Source of the DNA: Schlesneria sp. DSM 10557
GTDB taxonomy: Bacteria > Planctomycetota > Planctomycetia > Planctomycetales > Planctomycetaceae
Assembly (NCBI RefSeq): GCF_041860085.1
Contig: NZ_CP124747.1
Location: 682,001 to 746,000 of the forward strand
Direction: 5' to 3'
Length of the DNA: 64,000 nucleotides
Positions 27,224 through 35,981 of this stretch are shown here, one piece after another. The notes below the pieces were generated by a model, which ran no database searches, was not told where the DNA came from, and worked only from the letters and a program-made list of their open reading frames with translations. Position 1 is the first letter of the stretch, and each line of letters starts with the position of its first letter. Made by a program: the position numbers and the translations under genes.

Positions 27224-28120
27224 ATGACGACCATTCTCGTGGTCGACGACTCGACCGTCGACAGGAAGTTGGCGACCGGACTGCTGGCGCAGGAGTCCGA
27301 GTGGCGCGTGGTTGAGGCCAGCGATGGTAACGCTGCCATGTCGATGATCAGCGAGGTTGACCCCGACTTGATCGTGACTGACCTGAATCTACCCGGGATC
27401 AACGGTCTCGAACTGCTGGCGAATCTTCAGAAAAGTCATTCCCGGATTGGGGTGGTTCTCTTGGCCGCCCAGGGAAGTGAGGAAATCGCGGTCGAAGCCC
27501 TGCAGACGGGGGCTTCCAGTTACGTCCCCAAACGGCTTGTCCCTACGACACTTGTGGAAACCGTCCGGCGAGTCCTGGCGTCGATACAGGAGACTCGAAA
27601 GCATTCCGATCTGATGGACCGCATGGGCGAACGCGTCGAGACGTTCGTACTCGAAAATGATGTTAACCTGCTGATGGCGATGTCGAGACATTTCCAGACC
27701 GTGCTGGCAGACTCATGGAGCCTTGATCGGACTGATCGACTCAGAACAGGAACTGCACTCGAAGAGGCACTGCTGAACGCCATGTACCATGGCAATCTCG
27801 AAGTCAGTTCCGAGTTAAAAGAACAGGATCATCAGGCCTTTTATGCCTTGGCCGAGGAACGACGGAACTCGGCTCCGTGGATCGACCGTAAAATTTTCAT
27901 TCGTACGATTCTCAACCCGGATGAGGCCACATTCGTGATTCGCGATGATGGTAGCGGGTTTGATCCCAACTCCCTGCCTGACCCCACCGATCCCGAGAAC
28001 CTGATCCGGCCCTTCGGACGGGGTGTGATGCTGATGCGAGCGTTCATGGACGATGTGACGTACAATGCGACTGGAAATGAAGTCACTCTAAAGCGGAAGC
28101 GGAAGCGAAACCGCAGTTAA
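27224..28120 (+). CDS. Response regulator: receiver domain fused to an HATPase (anti-sigma-factor-like) domain
   Basis: A 298-residue two-domain regulator. Residues 1-125 form a CheY-like receiver (ILVVDDST, phospho-acceptor Asp in IVTDLNLPG, Lys in VPKR). Residues 150-298 form a GHKL ATPase domain with N box EALLNAMYHGN, G1 box IRDDGSGFD and G2 GRGVMLMRAF, most like RsbW/SpoIIAB-type serine kinases. There is no DNA-binding domain and no histidine-phosphorylation domain. It may therefore couple a phosphorelay to a partner-switching cascade. The start at ATG 27224 is chosen with GAGAG upstream; GTG 27206 is the alternative. Confidence 0.85.
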   Translation: MTTILVVDDSTVDRKLATGLLAQESEWRVVEASDGNAAMSMISEVDPDLIVTDLNLPGINGLELLANLQKSHSRIGVVLLAAQGSEEIAVEALQTGASSYVPKRLVPTTLVETVRRVLASIQETRKHSDLMDRMGERVETFVLENDVNLLMAMSRHFQTVLADSWSLDRTDRLRTGTALEEALLNAMYHGNLEVSSELKEQDHQAFYALAEERRNSAPWIDRKIFIRTILNPDEATFVIRDDGSGFDPNSLPDPTDPENLIRPFGRGVMLMRAFMDDVTYNATGNEVTLKRKRKRNRS

Positions 28121-28240
28121 CTGCGACACCAGTTTTATTGTGAATGACAACGAGTGGCAGCCTGTACTTTCCTTTCCCCTGCGACGCTCCTAAAATTTAA
28201 CCCAGTTGACTCCCTTTTGCCCAACCCCCACGTGCCAGTC

Positions 28241-28762
28241 ATGAAATGCGGACGTTGTTCTAAACCGGCGGTGTTACACATCACCGAATTGCGTCACGGA
28301 GAAGTGCAGGCCCTGCACCTGTGCGAGAGCTGCGCGCAAGACTACCTCAATCCCTCTCAGGCGGCCAAATCTGCGAGCACAGCAGATTCCGGTGCTGCAG
28401 GTGACGCCTCAGAGCTTGAGGAACTGGATCAAAAGGTCTGTCCGAATTGCGGAATCTCCTTTAAGGAGTTTCGTGCACAGGGACGACTGGGCTGCCCACA
28501 CGATTACGTGGTGTTTGCCGACGAACTGATGAAGCTGCTGGAAAATATTCACGGAGAAACCACTCATGTGGGTAAGGTTCCCAAGCGGTCGCCTCAGGCC
28601 AGTCAGCTTCAGTTCCAACTGATCAAATTGCGAAACGAACTTCGTTCTTCTGTAGAAGAGGAACGGTACGAAGATGCGGCCCGAATCCGTGATTCGATCC
28701 GTGAGCTTGAAGAATCCCGTTCCCGCTCTGATACGCCCGCAGCGACGAGTGAATCAGAGTGA
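28241..28762 (+). CDS. mcsA: McsA-like zinc-finger / UVR-motif protein, activator of McsB
   Basis: A 173-residue McsA homologue, the activator and adaptor of the McsB protein-arginine kinase. It has two zinc-binding modules: KCGRC...LCESC at the N-terminus and VCPNC...GCPHDY around residue 70-95. A C-terminal UVR motif (RSSVEEERYEDAARIRDSI) is of the kind that binds Clp or Uvr partners. The ATG at 28241 starts the conserved zinc module. An upstream-open frame to 28154 is unlike the family. mcsB follows after 94 bases, as in many bacteria. Confidence 0.88.
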   Translation: MKCGRCSKPAVLHITELRHGEVQALHLCESCAQDYLNPSQAAKSASTADSGAAGDASELEELDQKVCPNCGISFKEFRAQGRLGCPHDYVVFADELMKLLENIHGETTHVGKVPKRSPQASQLQFQLIKLRNELRSSVEEERYEDAARIRDSIRELEESRSRSDTPAATSESE

Positions 28763-28856
28763 TTTCTCAGTTTTGGTGAAGACATTGCGTTGATCGAACA
28801 AACAACGCGATGCAGCACAATTCGCTTTCAAAGAGCACTACAATCAAGGAATTCAC

Positions 28857-29912
28857 GTGGACCTCGAGTCCCTGACGCGCACTAGTGGCGAATGGTTGAA
28901 AGCGACTGGGCCTGACTCCGATATTGTCATGTCCAGCCGTATTCGGCTTGCCCGAAATCTGGCTCAGTTCTCATTCCCCAGTCGCGCCGATGAAGTCGCG
29001 CGGCGTGAGATCGAAGAACTGCTGCGCAGTCAGATCGCCAAGAAACCGGCCGGACGTGAACTGACTTACATTTCAGTCAGTGCGCTCAGCCAGATCGACC
29101 GCCAGATGCTGGTCGAACGACAATTGATCAGTCGTGAACATTCCGAAAATCAGGGACAACGTGGTGTCGGAATCAGCGATGAAGAAAACGTCAGCATTAT
29201 GGTCAATGAAGAAGACCACCTGAGAATTCAGGTGCTTCGAAGTGGCTTTGCATTGGAAGATTGCTGGAAAGAGATCGATGCGATCGATGATGCCATCGAA
29301 GCTGATCGAACGTACGCCTTCAGTGATCGACTGGGATATTTGACGTCCTGCCCGACGAACTGCGGAACCGGCATTCGTGTGAGTGTGCTGCTGCACCTGC
29401 CCGCACTGGTGCATACAAAAGAGATCCAGAAAGTCTTCCAGGCGCTTCAGAAGATCAATCTCGCCGTTCGGGGGCTTTATGGGGAAGGGAGCCAGGCGAT
29501 GGGCGACTTCTACCAGATCTCGAATCAGGTGACTTTGGGTAAAAGCGAGGAATACCTGATTCGTACGATTCAGGACGTTGTTCCCAATATCGTCGCGTAC
29601 GAACGAAGGACGCGGCAGGCACTGGTCAGCGAGAGTCGACGTGAACTTCATGACCAGGTCTCGCGTGCATTTGGGATCCTTAAAACGGCTCGAACGATCA
29701 GTTCTGAAGAAACGATGGATCTGCTTTCCAGTGTGAGACTCGGGATCAACCTGGGTCTGATCGAAGGGCTGGAAATTCCCACGATCAATGAGCTGTTCAT
29801 TCATACGCAGCCGGCCCACCTGCAGAAAATCCGGCACGAAAAACTTGAAACGGTTGACAGGAATGTTGCTCGAGCGGACTACATTCGACAGCGTCTCAAT
29901 GAACAAAATTGA
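28857..29912 (+). CDS. mcsB: Protein-arginine kinase McsB
   Basis: A 351-residue ATP:guanido phosphotransferase that phosphorylates arginine in proteins, marking them for degradation by ClpCP. SSRIRLARNL (about 26-35) is the N-terminal nucleotide-contacting segment. CPTNCGTGIRVSV (165-177) is the guanidino-kinase catalytic signature, with Cys165 the expected active-site residue. The length matches McsB (about 355). GTG 28857 has AAGGA 6 bases upstream. It is paired with mcsA upstream. No clpC or ctsR gene is in the window, so how it is regulated here is not visible. Confidence 0.95.
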   Translation: MDLESLTRTSGEWLKATGPDSDIVMSSRIRLARNLAQFSFPSRADEVARREIEELLRSQIAKKPAGRELTYISVSALSQIDRQMLVERQLISREHSENQGQRGVGISDEENVSIMVNEEDHLRIQVLRSGFALEDCWKEIDAIDDAIEADRTYAFSDRLGYLTSCPTNCGTGIRVSVLLHLPALVHTKEIQKVFQALQKINLAVRGLYGEGSQAMGDFYQISNQVTLGKSEEYLIRTIQDVVPNIVAYERRTRQALVSESRRELHDQVSRAFGILKTARTISSEETMDLLSSVRLGINLGLIEGLEIPTINELFIHTQPAHLQKIRHEKLETVDRNVARADYIRQRLNEQN

Positions 29913-29949
29913 TCAGTGGTGTCGTCGTTGAAGACGGTCCTCGATCGCC

Positions 29950-30573
29950 TTGCTGGTTCAGACCTCGAACCGGCCGGTCCGACAACCCCTCACACTGACT
30001 TCAGGTGTCGCCGTGGTCCGAATTTTTCTACCTCTGGCGCTACTCAGCACCGCATCGCTGCTGACCGCCATGATGTTGGGGTTTTCCATTGATGACCCTA
30101 AGGTCCGTACTCACGCCGTACAGGCGGGAGTGCAGTACCATTTTCTCATGGCCCTTGCGGCACTGGTCTTCGCAACCCTCGTCCATGCCATCGTCCTGAC
30201 CTATTTCATGGGAACGGGGCGATGGATGGAAGAGACGTCAGCGGCCTATCATCTCGACCCCGGGCTGCACGCGAAGAGTCAGTCCCTGAAATACCGCACG
30301 ATTCCGGCGATGGTGCTCTGCTTTGCCATGCTCTTGGTGACCGGGGCACTGGGTGCCGCCGCCGATCCGGCGTCACCACTTCAGTCAAAAGGGTGGGGCG
30401 GCTTGTCTGCCAGTTCCATTCACTCCATCGTTGCTCTCACGACCATCGCCTTGAATGTTCTGGTGCACTGGCTTGAGTTCCGGGCGTTGGAGCGAAACAG
30501 CGGTCTCATCGACCAGGTTCTGGCGGAAGTCCGGCGAATCCGCCTCGAAAAAGGTCTGGCTGTCGACGCCTGA
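29950..30573 (+). CDS. Four-helix membrane protein of unknown function
   Basis: A 207-residue integral membrane protein with four hydrophobic segments at about residues 24-46, 65-88, 117-139 and 155-175. Several His residues lie in or next to helices (HFLMALAALVFATLVHAIVL, HSIVALTTIALNVLVHWLEF), which could hold a cofactor such as heme, but no family is recognised. The start is given as TTG 29950; GTG 30013 is possible. It begins 37 bases after mcsB and may be in the same transcript. Confidence 0.6.
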   Translation: MLVQTSNRPVRQPLTLTSGVAVVRIFLPLALLSTASLLTAMMLGFSIDDPKVRTHAVQAGVQYHFLMALAALVFATLVHAIVLTYFMGTGRWMEETSAAYHLDPGLHAKSQSLKYRTIPAMVLCFAMLLVTGALGAAADPASPLQSKGWGGLSASSIHSIVALTTIALNVLVHWLEFRALERNSGLIDQVLAEVRRIRLEKGLAVDA

Positions 30574-30695
30574 TCTCGAATTGCCTTCTCTGGTCGGTCA
30601 TCCATTAATGAGACGAGTCGGCGACGCGTCCCATCAGCGACCGTTCAGTCAGCGACCGTTCACAGCGTAATCCCCACGAGACTTTCTGATCATAA

Positions 30696-32628
30696 ATCGG
30701 GTAGGAGGAGGGGTTACCCCCTCCGTCCTCCCACACCACCGGACGTACTCATCGTATCCGGCGGTTTCTAAGATGGTTGTAAATCGGCGTGCCTTTGGGT
30801 CAGGAAGACGAGGCCGAGACGATGGAACCAGTCGATGGACATGGCATGTTGAGCGGGAGGGCTACCCGCCATGCGCCACCATCCTTTCCCCGAGTTAGCC
30901 AGAATCCACGCGAGGTACCGGGGTACTCCGCACGAGATCAGGAAGTCGGAGATCGGTTTCGCACGTTTCCGCTGTTTGAGTTGAACGCAGCGCAGACGAT
31001 GTCGAATCCATTCATCCAGACGTTCGAGGTGAGACCGACATTGGGCATGTCGGTAGTATGTCACCCATCCGGTCAAGAACGAGTTGAGTTCGGTCACCAT
31101 CCGTCGGAGGCTGACGCCTCGATTGCGTTTCGTCAGTTCACGCACCTTCTGCCGTGCCCGTGCGAGACTCTGAGGGGCGACCCCCAGCTTCCCGCCCGGG
31201 AGCAGACGGTGGCCCAGGAATTTCCGGTCCAGGATGTACGCTGCTGCGGATTTATCGCGGTTAACCCGCAATCGCAGATGCGTTTCCAGGAATGTCGTGA
31301 GCGAGGCCAGCACGCGTTCTCCCGCTGCTTTTGTCCGCACGTAAATGTTGCAGTCATCGGCATAGCGACAGAACTTGTGCCCGCGACGCTCCAGTTCCCG
31401 GTCGAGATCGTCCAGTAACAAGTTCGCCAGCAGTGGTGACAAGGGACCGCCTTGCGGCGTCCCTTCTTGACGTGCAAGGCAGGCACCGTCTTGCATCAGC
31501 CCCGCTTCCAGGAACCGGCGAATGATGCGAAGCAGACGCTTATCAGGCACGCGTCGCGCCAGACGTCCCATCAGAATGTCGTGGTTGACCCTGTCGAAGA
31601 ACTTCTCCAGGTCCATATCCACGACGATGAGACGTCCTTCGGCCACGTATTGCTGAGCCGCGGCCAAGGCCTGGTGGGCACTGCGACCGGGGCGGAACCC
31701 GTAGCTGGAGTTCGAGAACGTCGGATCAAATAGCGGTTCGAGAACCTGCAGAATCGCTTGCTGTACGAGTCGGTCGACAACCGTCGGAATGCCCAATTGT
31801 CGCATTCCACCTCCCGGCTTCGGAATTTGCACTCCACGCACCGGTTGGGGCTGGTATCGTCCTTCCAGAAGCGAGGCGATCAGCGTGTCCTTGTGAGTCG
31901 CAATCCAGGCGGCCAAATCGTCGAGGGTCATCCCATCGACGCCTGGGGCACCCTTGTTCGCTTTCACTTTGCGATAGGCTCGATTGAGATTGTCTCGGTC
32001 ACAAATCCTTTCCATCAGGTTGTCGGTCAAGGCGCGTGTCTGGTCTGACGCCGCGAGAGTTTGTGACTCCTCGAACCGGGCAGATTGGATGCTGTCCGCA
32101 CCGCCCTGGTCGTGGCGCAGCGGTTCCCCGTCAGCTCCGAAGAGTCGCCGTTGATACCAACTGCCTTCCTGTCGCTCCGCTCTCATCGAGTCGTCTCAGG
32201 CGTACCCTGCATCTTAGATTCGGTCCTTCGCCGGTGAGTAAGTCATGACCAACATGTCTGACGATGCACCCCAACTACTACGACCTCGGCTGACTTCTCT
32301 CCACGCGTCTGACGGTGTTGCCACCGACATAGCCGGATCGACCGGCACGAAGAGAGATCTCCCTGGGTAAGTTGTGCTTCTTTCCCTTGGGCCTCGCTGG
32401 ATTTACCGGCGTGAGTGTCCGGATGAGCATTGGGCATCCCCGTCCATTGCCGGGTTACCCCACCACGTCGGCCTTGTATCCAGTTTCTGTTCGTCGAGTC
32501 CAAGTTTCGCTTTCGGCTCCCTTCAGATCCCGCCTCGCGGCGGGCACCCTGTCCTACAGCTCACGGTTCCGGTCATCACGGCCCGTAGAGAACTTGCATC
32601 TCCGAGAAACACAACATGCCAGGCGCAC
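30696..32628 (-). mobile_element. Group II intron, probably bacterial class C, complete
   Basis: Read on the minus strand the element starts with GTGCG at 32628, the group II 5' consensus, and ends ...CTACCCGAT at 30696. Domain V is visible at 30735-30765: a 9-bp stem with one wobble pair, a 2-nt CG bulge, a 3-bp upper stem and a GATGA loop. It has a CGC triad as in class C introns. Domain VI follows as a GGGG/CCCC stem. The reverse transcriptase is encoded in the domain IV position. The element is about 1.93 kb and lies 4 bases downstream of a 13-bp terminator hairpin. Joining the flanks gives ATTT+TTATG, restoring a T-rich tail and supporting both boundaries. Confidence 0.85.
30768..32186 (-). 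CDS. ltrA: Group II intron reverse transcriptase/maturase
   Basis: A 472-residue intron-encoded protein with reverse transcriptase (about 60-340) and maturase (X) domains. The catalytic RYADDCNIYV holds the YADD motif. SSYGFRPGRSAHQAL, DMDLEKFFDRVNHD and GTPQGGPLSPLLAN are the other RT blocks. The C-terminal half includes LTGWVTYYRHAQ typical of the maturase (GIIM) domain. No HNH endonuclease domain is present, as in class C introns. All active-site residues appear intact, so the element may still be mobile. It binds and splices the surrounding intron RNA. Confidence 0.95.
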   Translation of the reverse strand: MRAERQEGSWYQRRLFGADGEPLRHDQGGADSIQSARFEESQTLAASDQTRALTDNLMERICDRDNLNRAYRKVKANKGAPGVDGMTLDDLAAWIATHKDTLIASLLEGRYQPQPVRGVQIPKPGGGMRQLGIPTVVDRLVQQAILQVLEPLFDPTFSNSSYGFRPGRSAHQALAAAQQYVAEGRLIVVDMDLEKFFDRVNHDILMGRLARRVPDKRLLRIIRRFLEAGLMQDGACLARQEGTPQGGPLSPLLANLLLDDLDRELERRGHKFCRYADDCNIYVRTKAAGERVLASLTTFLETHLRLRVNRDKSAAAYILDRKFLGHRLLPGGKLGVAPQSLARARQKVRELTKRNRGVSLRRMVTELNSFLTGWVTYYRHAQCRSHLERLDEWIRHRLRCVQLKQRKRAKPISDFLISCGVPRYLAWILANSGKGWWRMAGSPPAQHAMSIDWFHRLGLVFLTQRHADLQPS

Positions 32629-32632
32629 AAAT

Positions 32633-32665
32633 GACAAACCCCGGATGGATGGTCCGGGGTTTGTC
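32633..32665 (-). terminator. 13-bp terminator hairpin targeted by the intron
   Basis: Bases 32633-32645 and 32653-32665 form a perfect 13-bp stem with loop TGGATGG, 58 bases after the stop of the prenyltransferase-like gene. In the minus-strand transcript the stem is followed by ATTT, then the intron. The intron now splits what was a T-rich terminator tail. Confidence 0.85.
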
Positions 32666-32723
32666 TGCTGAGCCCGTCGGCGAAGGATTGCTGGAGCCGC
32701 ACACCTCGCGAAGGGGGCGAGAG

Positions 32724-33857
32724 TCACTTGCTGGTGACAGCTTTTGGCTCGATGTGTTTCAGGGCAATCAGCACATACGCGGTCGTGAGGTTTGGATCTC
32801 CTTCGTACCACCGGTCATTCTTATTCAGCCAGCTCCCGTTTTCCCGTTGGAGACTTACCAGGTGGTCACCCAATTCCTTGCGCCAATCATGCTTGACGCC
32901 GTTATCGTCCACGAGGTAATCGAGGTTGAGCGTTGAGAGCGTTTTGGCAAAGACCTGGAAGTAGTAGTACAGGCCCTGTTGCCCCAGACCGGGATTGTCT
33001 TCGACCGTGTAATGTCGGGAGATCCATTCTCTGGCGGCTTTAACCCGTTTGTCGTCCGGTGTGAGGCCGGCAAAAACCATGCTCTTGAGGCCGGCATACG
33101 TCATGCTTCCGTATGACCGCAGTCCCCCATTCTCGTGGTTCCCCGCCTGCGAGTTTCCGCCGGCGGCGGGAGTGTAATAGAAGCCTCCGTCGTTGACCTT
33201 CGACGAAAAGCGAGTCGTGTTATGTTCGGATTCCAGGTTTTGGCAGCGGGATAGAAACACGAGGGCGTTTTTCACGGCGGGGTCATCGGCGGTCGCACCG
33301 GTCGCCTTCAGAGCGTCGAGGAAGAATGTCGTATTCGACAAGTCGGGACGATCATTTGTCCGTCCGTAACCGGCTCCACCGAATTTCACGTCAGACGAAG
33401 GAGTCTGCTCGGTTTCATCCCATTGCAGGTTTCGCAAGTATTTTTCCGCCCCCTTGATGAGGTCGGTAAATTCACCTGACTTGTTGGCCGCATTGAAGGC
33501 GAGCAAACTGATTGCGGTCTCGTAATTACCATGGTGCGTCTTTGGGGAATAGATCCCACCGTTGGGTTGAACGAAACTCTGCAGATGTTTTAAGCCCTTC
33601 ACGACGACAGGATCGTCGGCGGGAACCCCACTTTCCAACAGCGCGTAGGTGACCAGACCTGAAATCCCTGGAGATTCGGGCGAAGTCCAGCTTCCGTCTG
33701 CTGCCTGAGATGTTTTGAGGAAGTTTGCACCGCGAAGTCGCGCCTTGGCCAATTGTTCCGTATTCGGACCCAGAGTTTGACCGGCCAACGGCGACTCAAG
33801 TCCATGCGCGAAACACGTCAGAAGGAACAGCGACAGAAGTGTCGAGATTCTTGGCAT
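32724..33857 (-). CDS. Secreted prenyltransferase/squalene-cyclase-repeat protein
   Basis: A 377-residue protein with a signal peptide (STLLSLFLLTCFAHG, residues 5-19) and repeats of the alpha/alpha-toroid found in squalene cyclases and prenyltransferase beta subunits. Examples are LKTSQAADGSWTSP, LQSFVQPNGGIYSP, YGSMTYAGLKSMVFAGL and LVSLQRENGSWLN. This family is frequent in planctomycetes, and its role is unknown. Being secreted, it is unlikely to be a cytosolic cyclase; a binding or structural role is possible. Its terminator, 58 bases downstream, is the site of the group II intron. Confidence 0.8.
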   Translation of the reverse strand: MPRISTLLSLFLLTCFAHGLESPLAGQTLGPNTEQLAKARLRGANFLKTSQAADGSWTSPESPGISGLVTYALLESGVPADDPVVVKGLKHLQSFVQPNGGIYSPKTHHGNYETAISLLAFNAANKSGEFTDLIKGAEKYLRNLQWDETEQTPSSDVKFGGAGYGRTNDRPDLSNTTFFLDALKATGATADDPAVKNALVFLSRCQNLESEHNTTRFSSKVNDGGFYYTPAAGGNSQAGNHENGGLRSYGSMTYAGLKSMVFAGLTPDDKRVKAAREWISRHYTVEDNPGLGQQGLYYYFQVFAKTLSTLNLDYLVDDNGVKHDWRKELGDHLVSLQRENGSWLNKNDRWYEGDPNLTTAYVLIALKHIEPKAVTSK

Positions 33858-34166
33858 GATCTACCTTTGCTGGATCCTGATTTGGCGAAGAGCAGGTGAT
33901 GAACCGCTTAATGCAATTCTAGCTATCGCTTTCCTGGTCTGCGATCGTGATCGGATTCTGTTGGATGATTATGAAGCTCAGCGGTCCTCAACGTGACCGA
34001 CGGTTACCGAAAAACGGTGGCCAGACGCAGAGACGAGGAACTGGGGAGGTTGCTGAATCTTAAGCTTCGATTCGACGCGGGAATTCAAGTTTGATCCCAA
34101 CCCAAAGCGACAAACTCCTTCTGTCCCGTTGACGAACTGATGCCTTCACAAACGGAATGACTCCCG
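33858..34166. other. Intergenic region, no gene seen
   Basis: About 310 bases between the start of the prenyltransferase-repeat gene and the gspK stop, both on the minus strand. It must hold the promoter of the former. A short antisense-free open frame overlapping the gspK end has no ribosome site. No strong hairpin is seen. Confidence 0.4.
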
Positions 34167-35981
34167 CTATTGGCCTGTTGCAACAGGCAGTAGTTGAGCC
34201 CGCGAATAACCTCTTCCCAACTCGTCGAGATCACGTTGAGAAATGATGCGTGGCGGTAGTTGTGAGCTGTCAATCGTGGCTTCGATGCGGGAAACGGGCC
34301 CCCCCCCGTCGAAGAAGCCCAGGACCTGTACACGGAAGACGTCACCCGTGGCGGTGATATAGGGATCCAGATTGATCATTCCGGGAAGATCGACCAGATT
34401 CTCTGTATAGAGCCAGCTTGTGTTTGAATGCTGCCGAATGGTTTCCAGCGAGGGCTGGCCGTTCGAATCCAGACGCTGGGCGGCAATGATGGCGTTCGCA
34501 ATTTCTTCGGTCATCGATGGAAGACCCAAGAGAAGCTCGCGTCGCGCCTGATTGATGTTAATCCTCCCTTTCATAATCTCATCGGTCGTTGTCGTCAGTT
34601 TTGTCAGCAAGTCGGGCAGGACGGCGGAAATTGCTGCGGGATCGTCTTCCCAGGGACTTTCCAGCTCTTCTTCTTTCCCATTGATCGTGACCTTCGTCTT
34701 AGCCCCAATCAGTTGCCATAGAGAATTGATCGTTCCTTTGCTTTGACCACCTTTCGAGAGATCAATTCCCCCCCGAGTCACTTCGCCTCCTGAACGTGCA
34801 ACCCAGCCGAGAAACTCGCTGAGCCCTGCCGCGACTTCTTTTTCCTGCTGCGACTGACCACTGTCAGAAGTCGAACTGCTGGCAGCATCATCAGCCGGTT
34901 TCGCGTTGGGGCTGGAGGCCTTCTCGGTGTTTGATAGCTTGGTCGATTCTCCGTCTGGCGGGACGAGTGGATTCGTCTGGGATTCTTTCAGTTTCGTCGA
35001 TGGACCGTTGATGCGGTACGCGACAATGAACTTGGCGGTGTTCTCATCAAATTCCTTCTCGAGAGCGTCGTACAGGTCGGTCAGGAAACCGTCATTAACG
35101 TTAATTTTGAGTGTCCCATCCTTGCGCCGATTCGACTCCCCTCCGCTGACTGTTAAATAGGCCATGAATCCATGGTCAAGAATGCCATCCGAGTTATCCA
35201 GTGGAGGACTCGCGTCCCCATCATTCTCATTCGGATCGAGCAGGCCATTCCGGTTTGCGTCTTCCCCGTACAACAGAGTCGGGGTGATCCCATTGACCAG
35301 AAGTAATTCGTCCATGGACTCGAAGGGGCCGTTCTTGGCTCGGTAAGGTGGCACCATTTTTTCGTACGTCTCTGATTCCGCCCCGTACGGATTCTTGGTG
35401 TCGTCAGTGTCCATCCAGTCCAGAATGGCATCGATGATGTCGACCGTCATTCCGGGGATTCTGATCATCATCGCCGAGATTTCGTCATGGGACATTTTCA
35501 TGTCCAGTAGATGATTGAGATTCAGCTTCGCAGACTCATCCATCAGCCCGTACCGAATGGCAGCCCCTCTGGGATCCTGTTCGATCGGAGCGATGATCGT
35601 GAAACGGCCGTTGGCACGCAGATGGGTGGAAGGGGAGACGACCCGGCCCATGAAGAGCTGGGGATTGTGGATCAGGTTCTCGGCCAGATTCGGATTGCGG
35701 CTGCCCAGCAGGGACGCGACAAATTCAACTCCTGAGTCAGCCGTGGCCTTCGCCTGCACATCCAGTGCATACATCGAAGCAGCCTCGAGCTCGGTCATCA
35801 TCGACTGCGCGAAGTTATAGGCCGCAAGGGTGAGCATTGCGATCACAACGACGACCAGTAGCAAGACACTGCCTCTTCGAAGCGTCGATTTGAGCGAATC
35901 GGCGAGCTCAAGTGTCAACGAAACTTGAGCCGTGTCGGGTACTCTCACGTCAGGTTGCCGTTTCCGGGACCATGTTCTCAT
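34167..35981 (-). CDS. gspK: Type II secretion minor pseudopilin GspK-like
   Basis: A 604-residue minor pseudopilin that caps the tip of the type II secretion pseudopilus with GspI and GspJ. The N-terminus has the cleavage Gly in RRGSVLLLVVVVIAMLTLAAYNF and lacks the usual Glu at +5, as is known for GspK. The N-terminal leader of about 36 residues is long. The segments YGLMDESAKLNLNHL and ILDWMDTDDT and the ING repeats are typical, with SAM-like helix-hairpin parts. It is larger than most GspK (about 320), with Ser/Thr/Gln-rich insertions near residue 365-385. It overlaps gspJ by 4 bases and ends the operon. Confidence 0.85.
   Translation of the reverse strand: MRTWSRKRQPDVRVPDTAQVSLTLELADSLKSTLRRGSVLLLVVVVIAMLTLAAYNFAQSMMTELEAASMYALDVQAKATADSGVEFVASLLGSRNPNLAENLIHNPQLFMGRVVSPSTHLRANGRFTIIAPIEQDPRGAAIRYGLMDESAKLNLNHLLDMKMSHDEISAMMIRIPGMTVDIIDAILDWMDTDDTKNPYGAESETYEKMVPPYRAKNGPFESMDELLLVNGITPTLLYGEDANRNGLLDPNENDGDASPPLDNSDGILDHGFMAYLTVSGGESNRRKDGTLKINVNDGFLTDLYDALEKEFDENTAKFIVAYRINGPSTKLKESQTNPLVPPDGESTKLSNTEKASSPNAKPADDAASSSTSDSGQSQQEKEVAAGLSEFLGWVARSGGEVTRGGIDLSKGGQSKGTINSLWQLIGAKTKVTINGKEEELESPWEDDPAAISAVLPDLLTKLTTTTDEIMKGRININQARRELLLGLPSMTEEIANAIIAAQRLDSNGQPSLETIRQHSNTSWLYTENLVDLPGMINLDPYITATGDVFRVQVLGFFDGGGPVSRIEATIDSSQLPPRIISQRDLDELGRGYSRAQLLPVATGQ

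Noticed and set aside
29073-29906. 277-residue minus-strand open frame
   Set aside because: It mirrors mcsB on the opposite strand; Phe/Gln/Asp-rich composition is typical of antisense translation.
30633-30663. Tandem duplicate of about 14 bases (TCAGCGACCGTTCA) near the 3' side of the intron
   Set aside because: It is short and lies outside the intron ends, so it is not a target-site duplication; group II introns do not make one.
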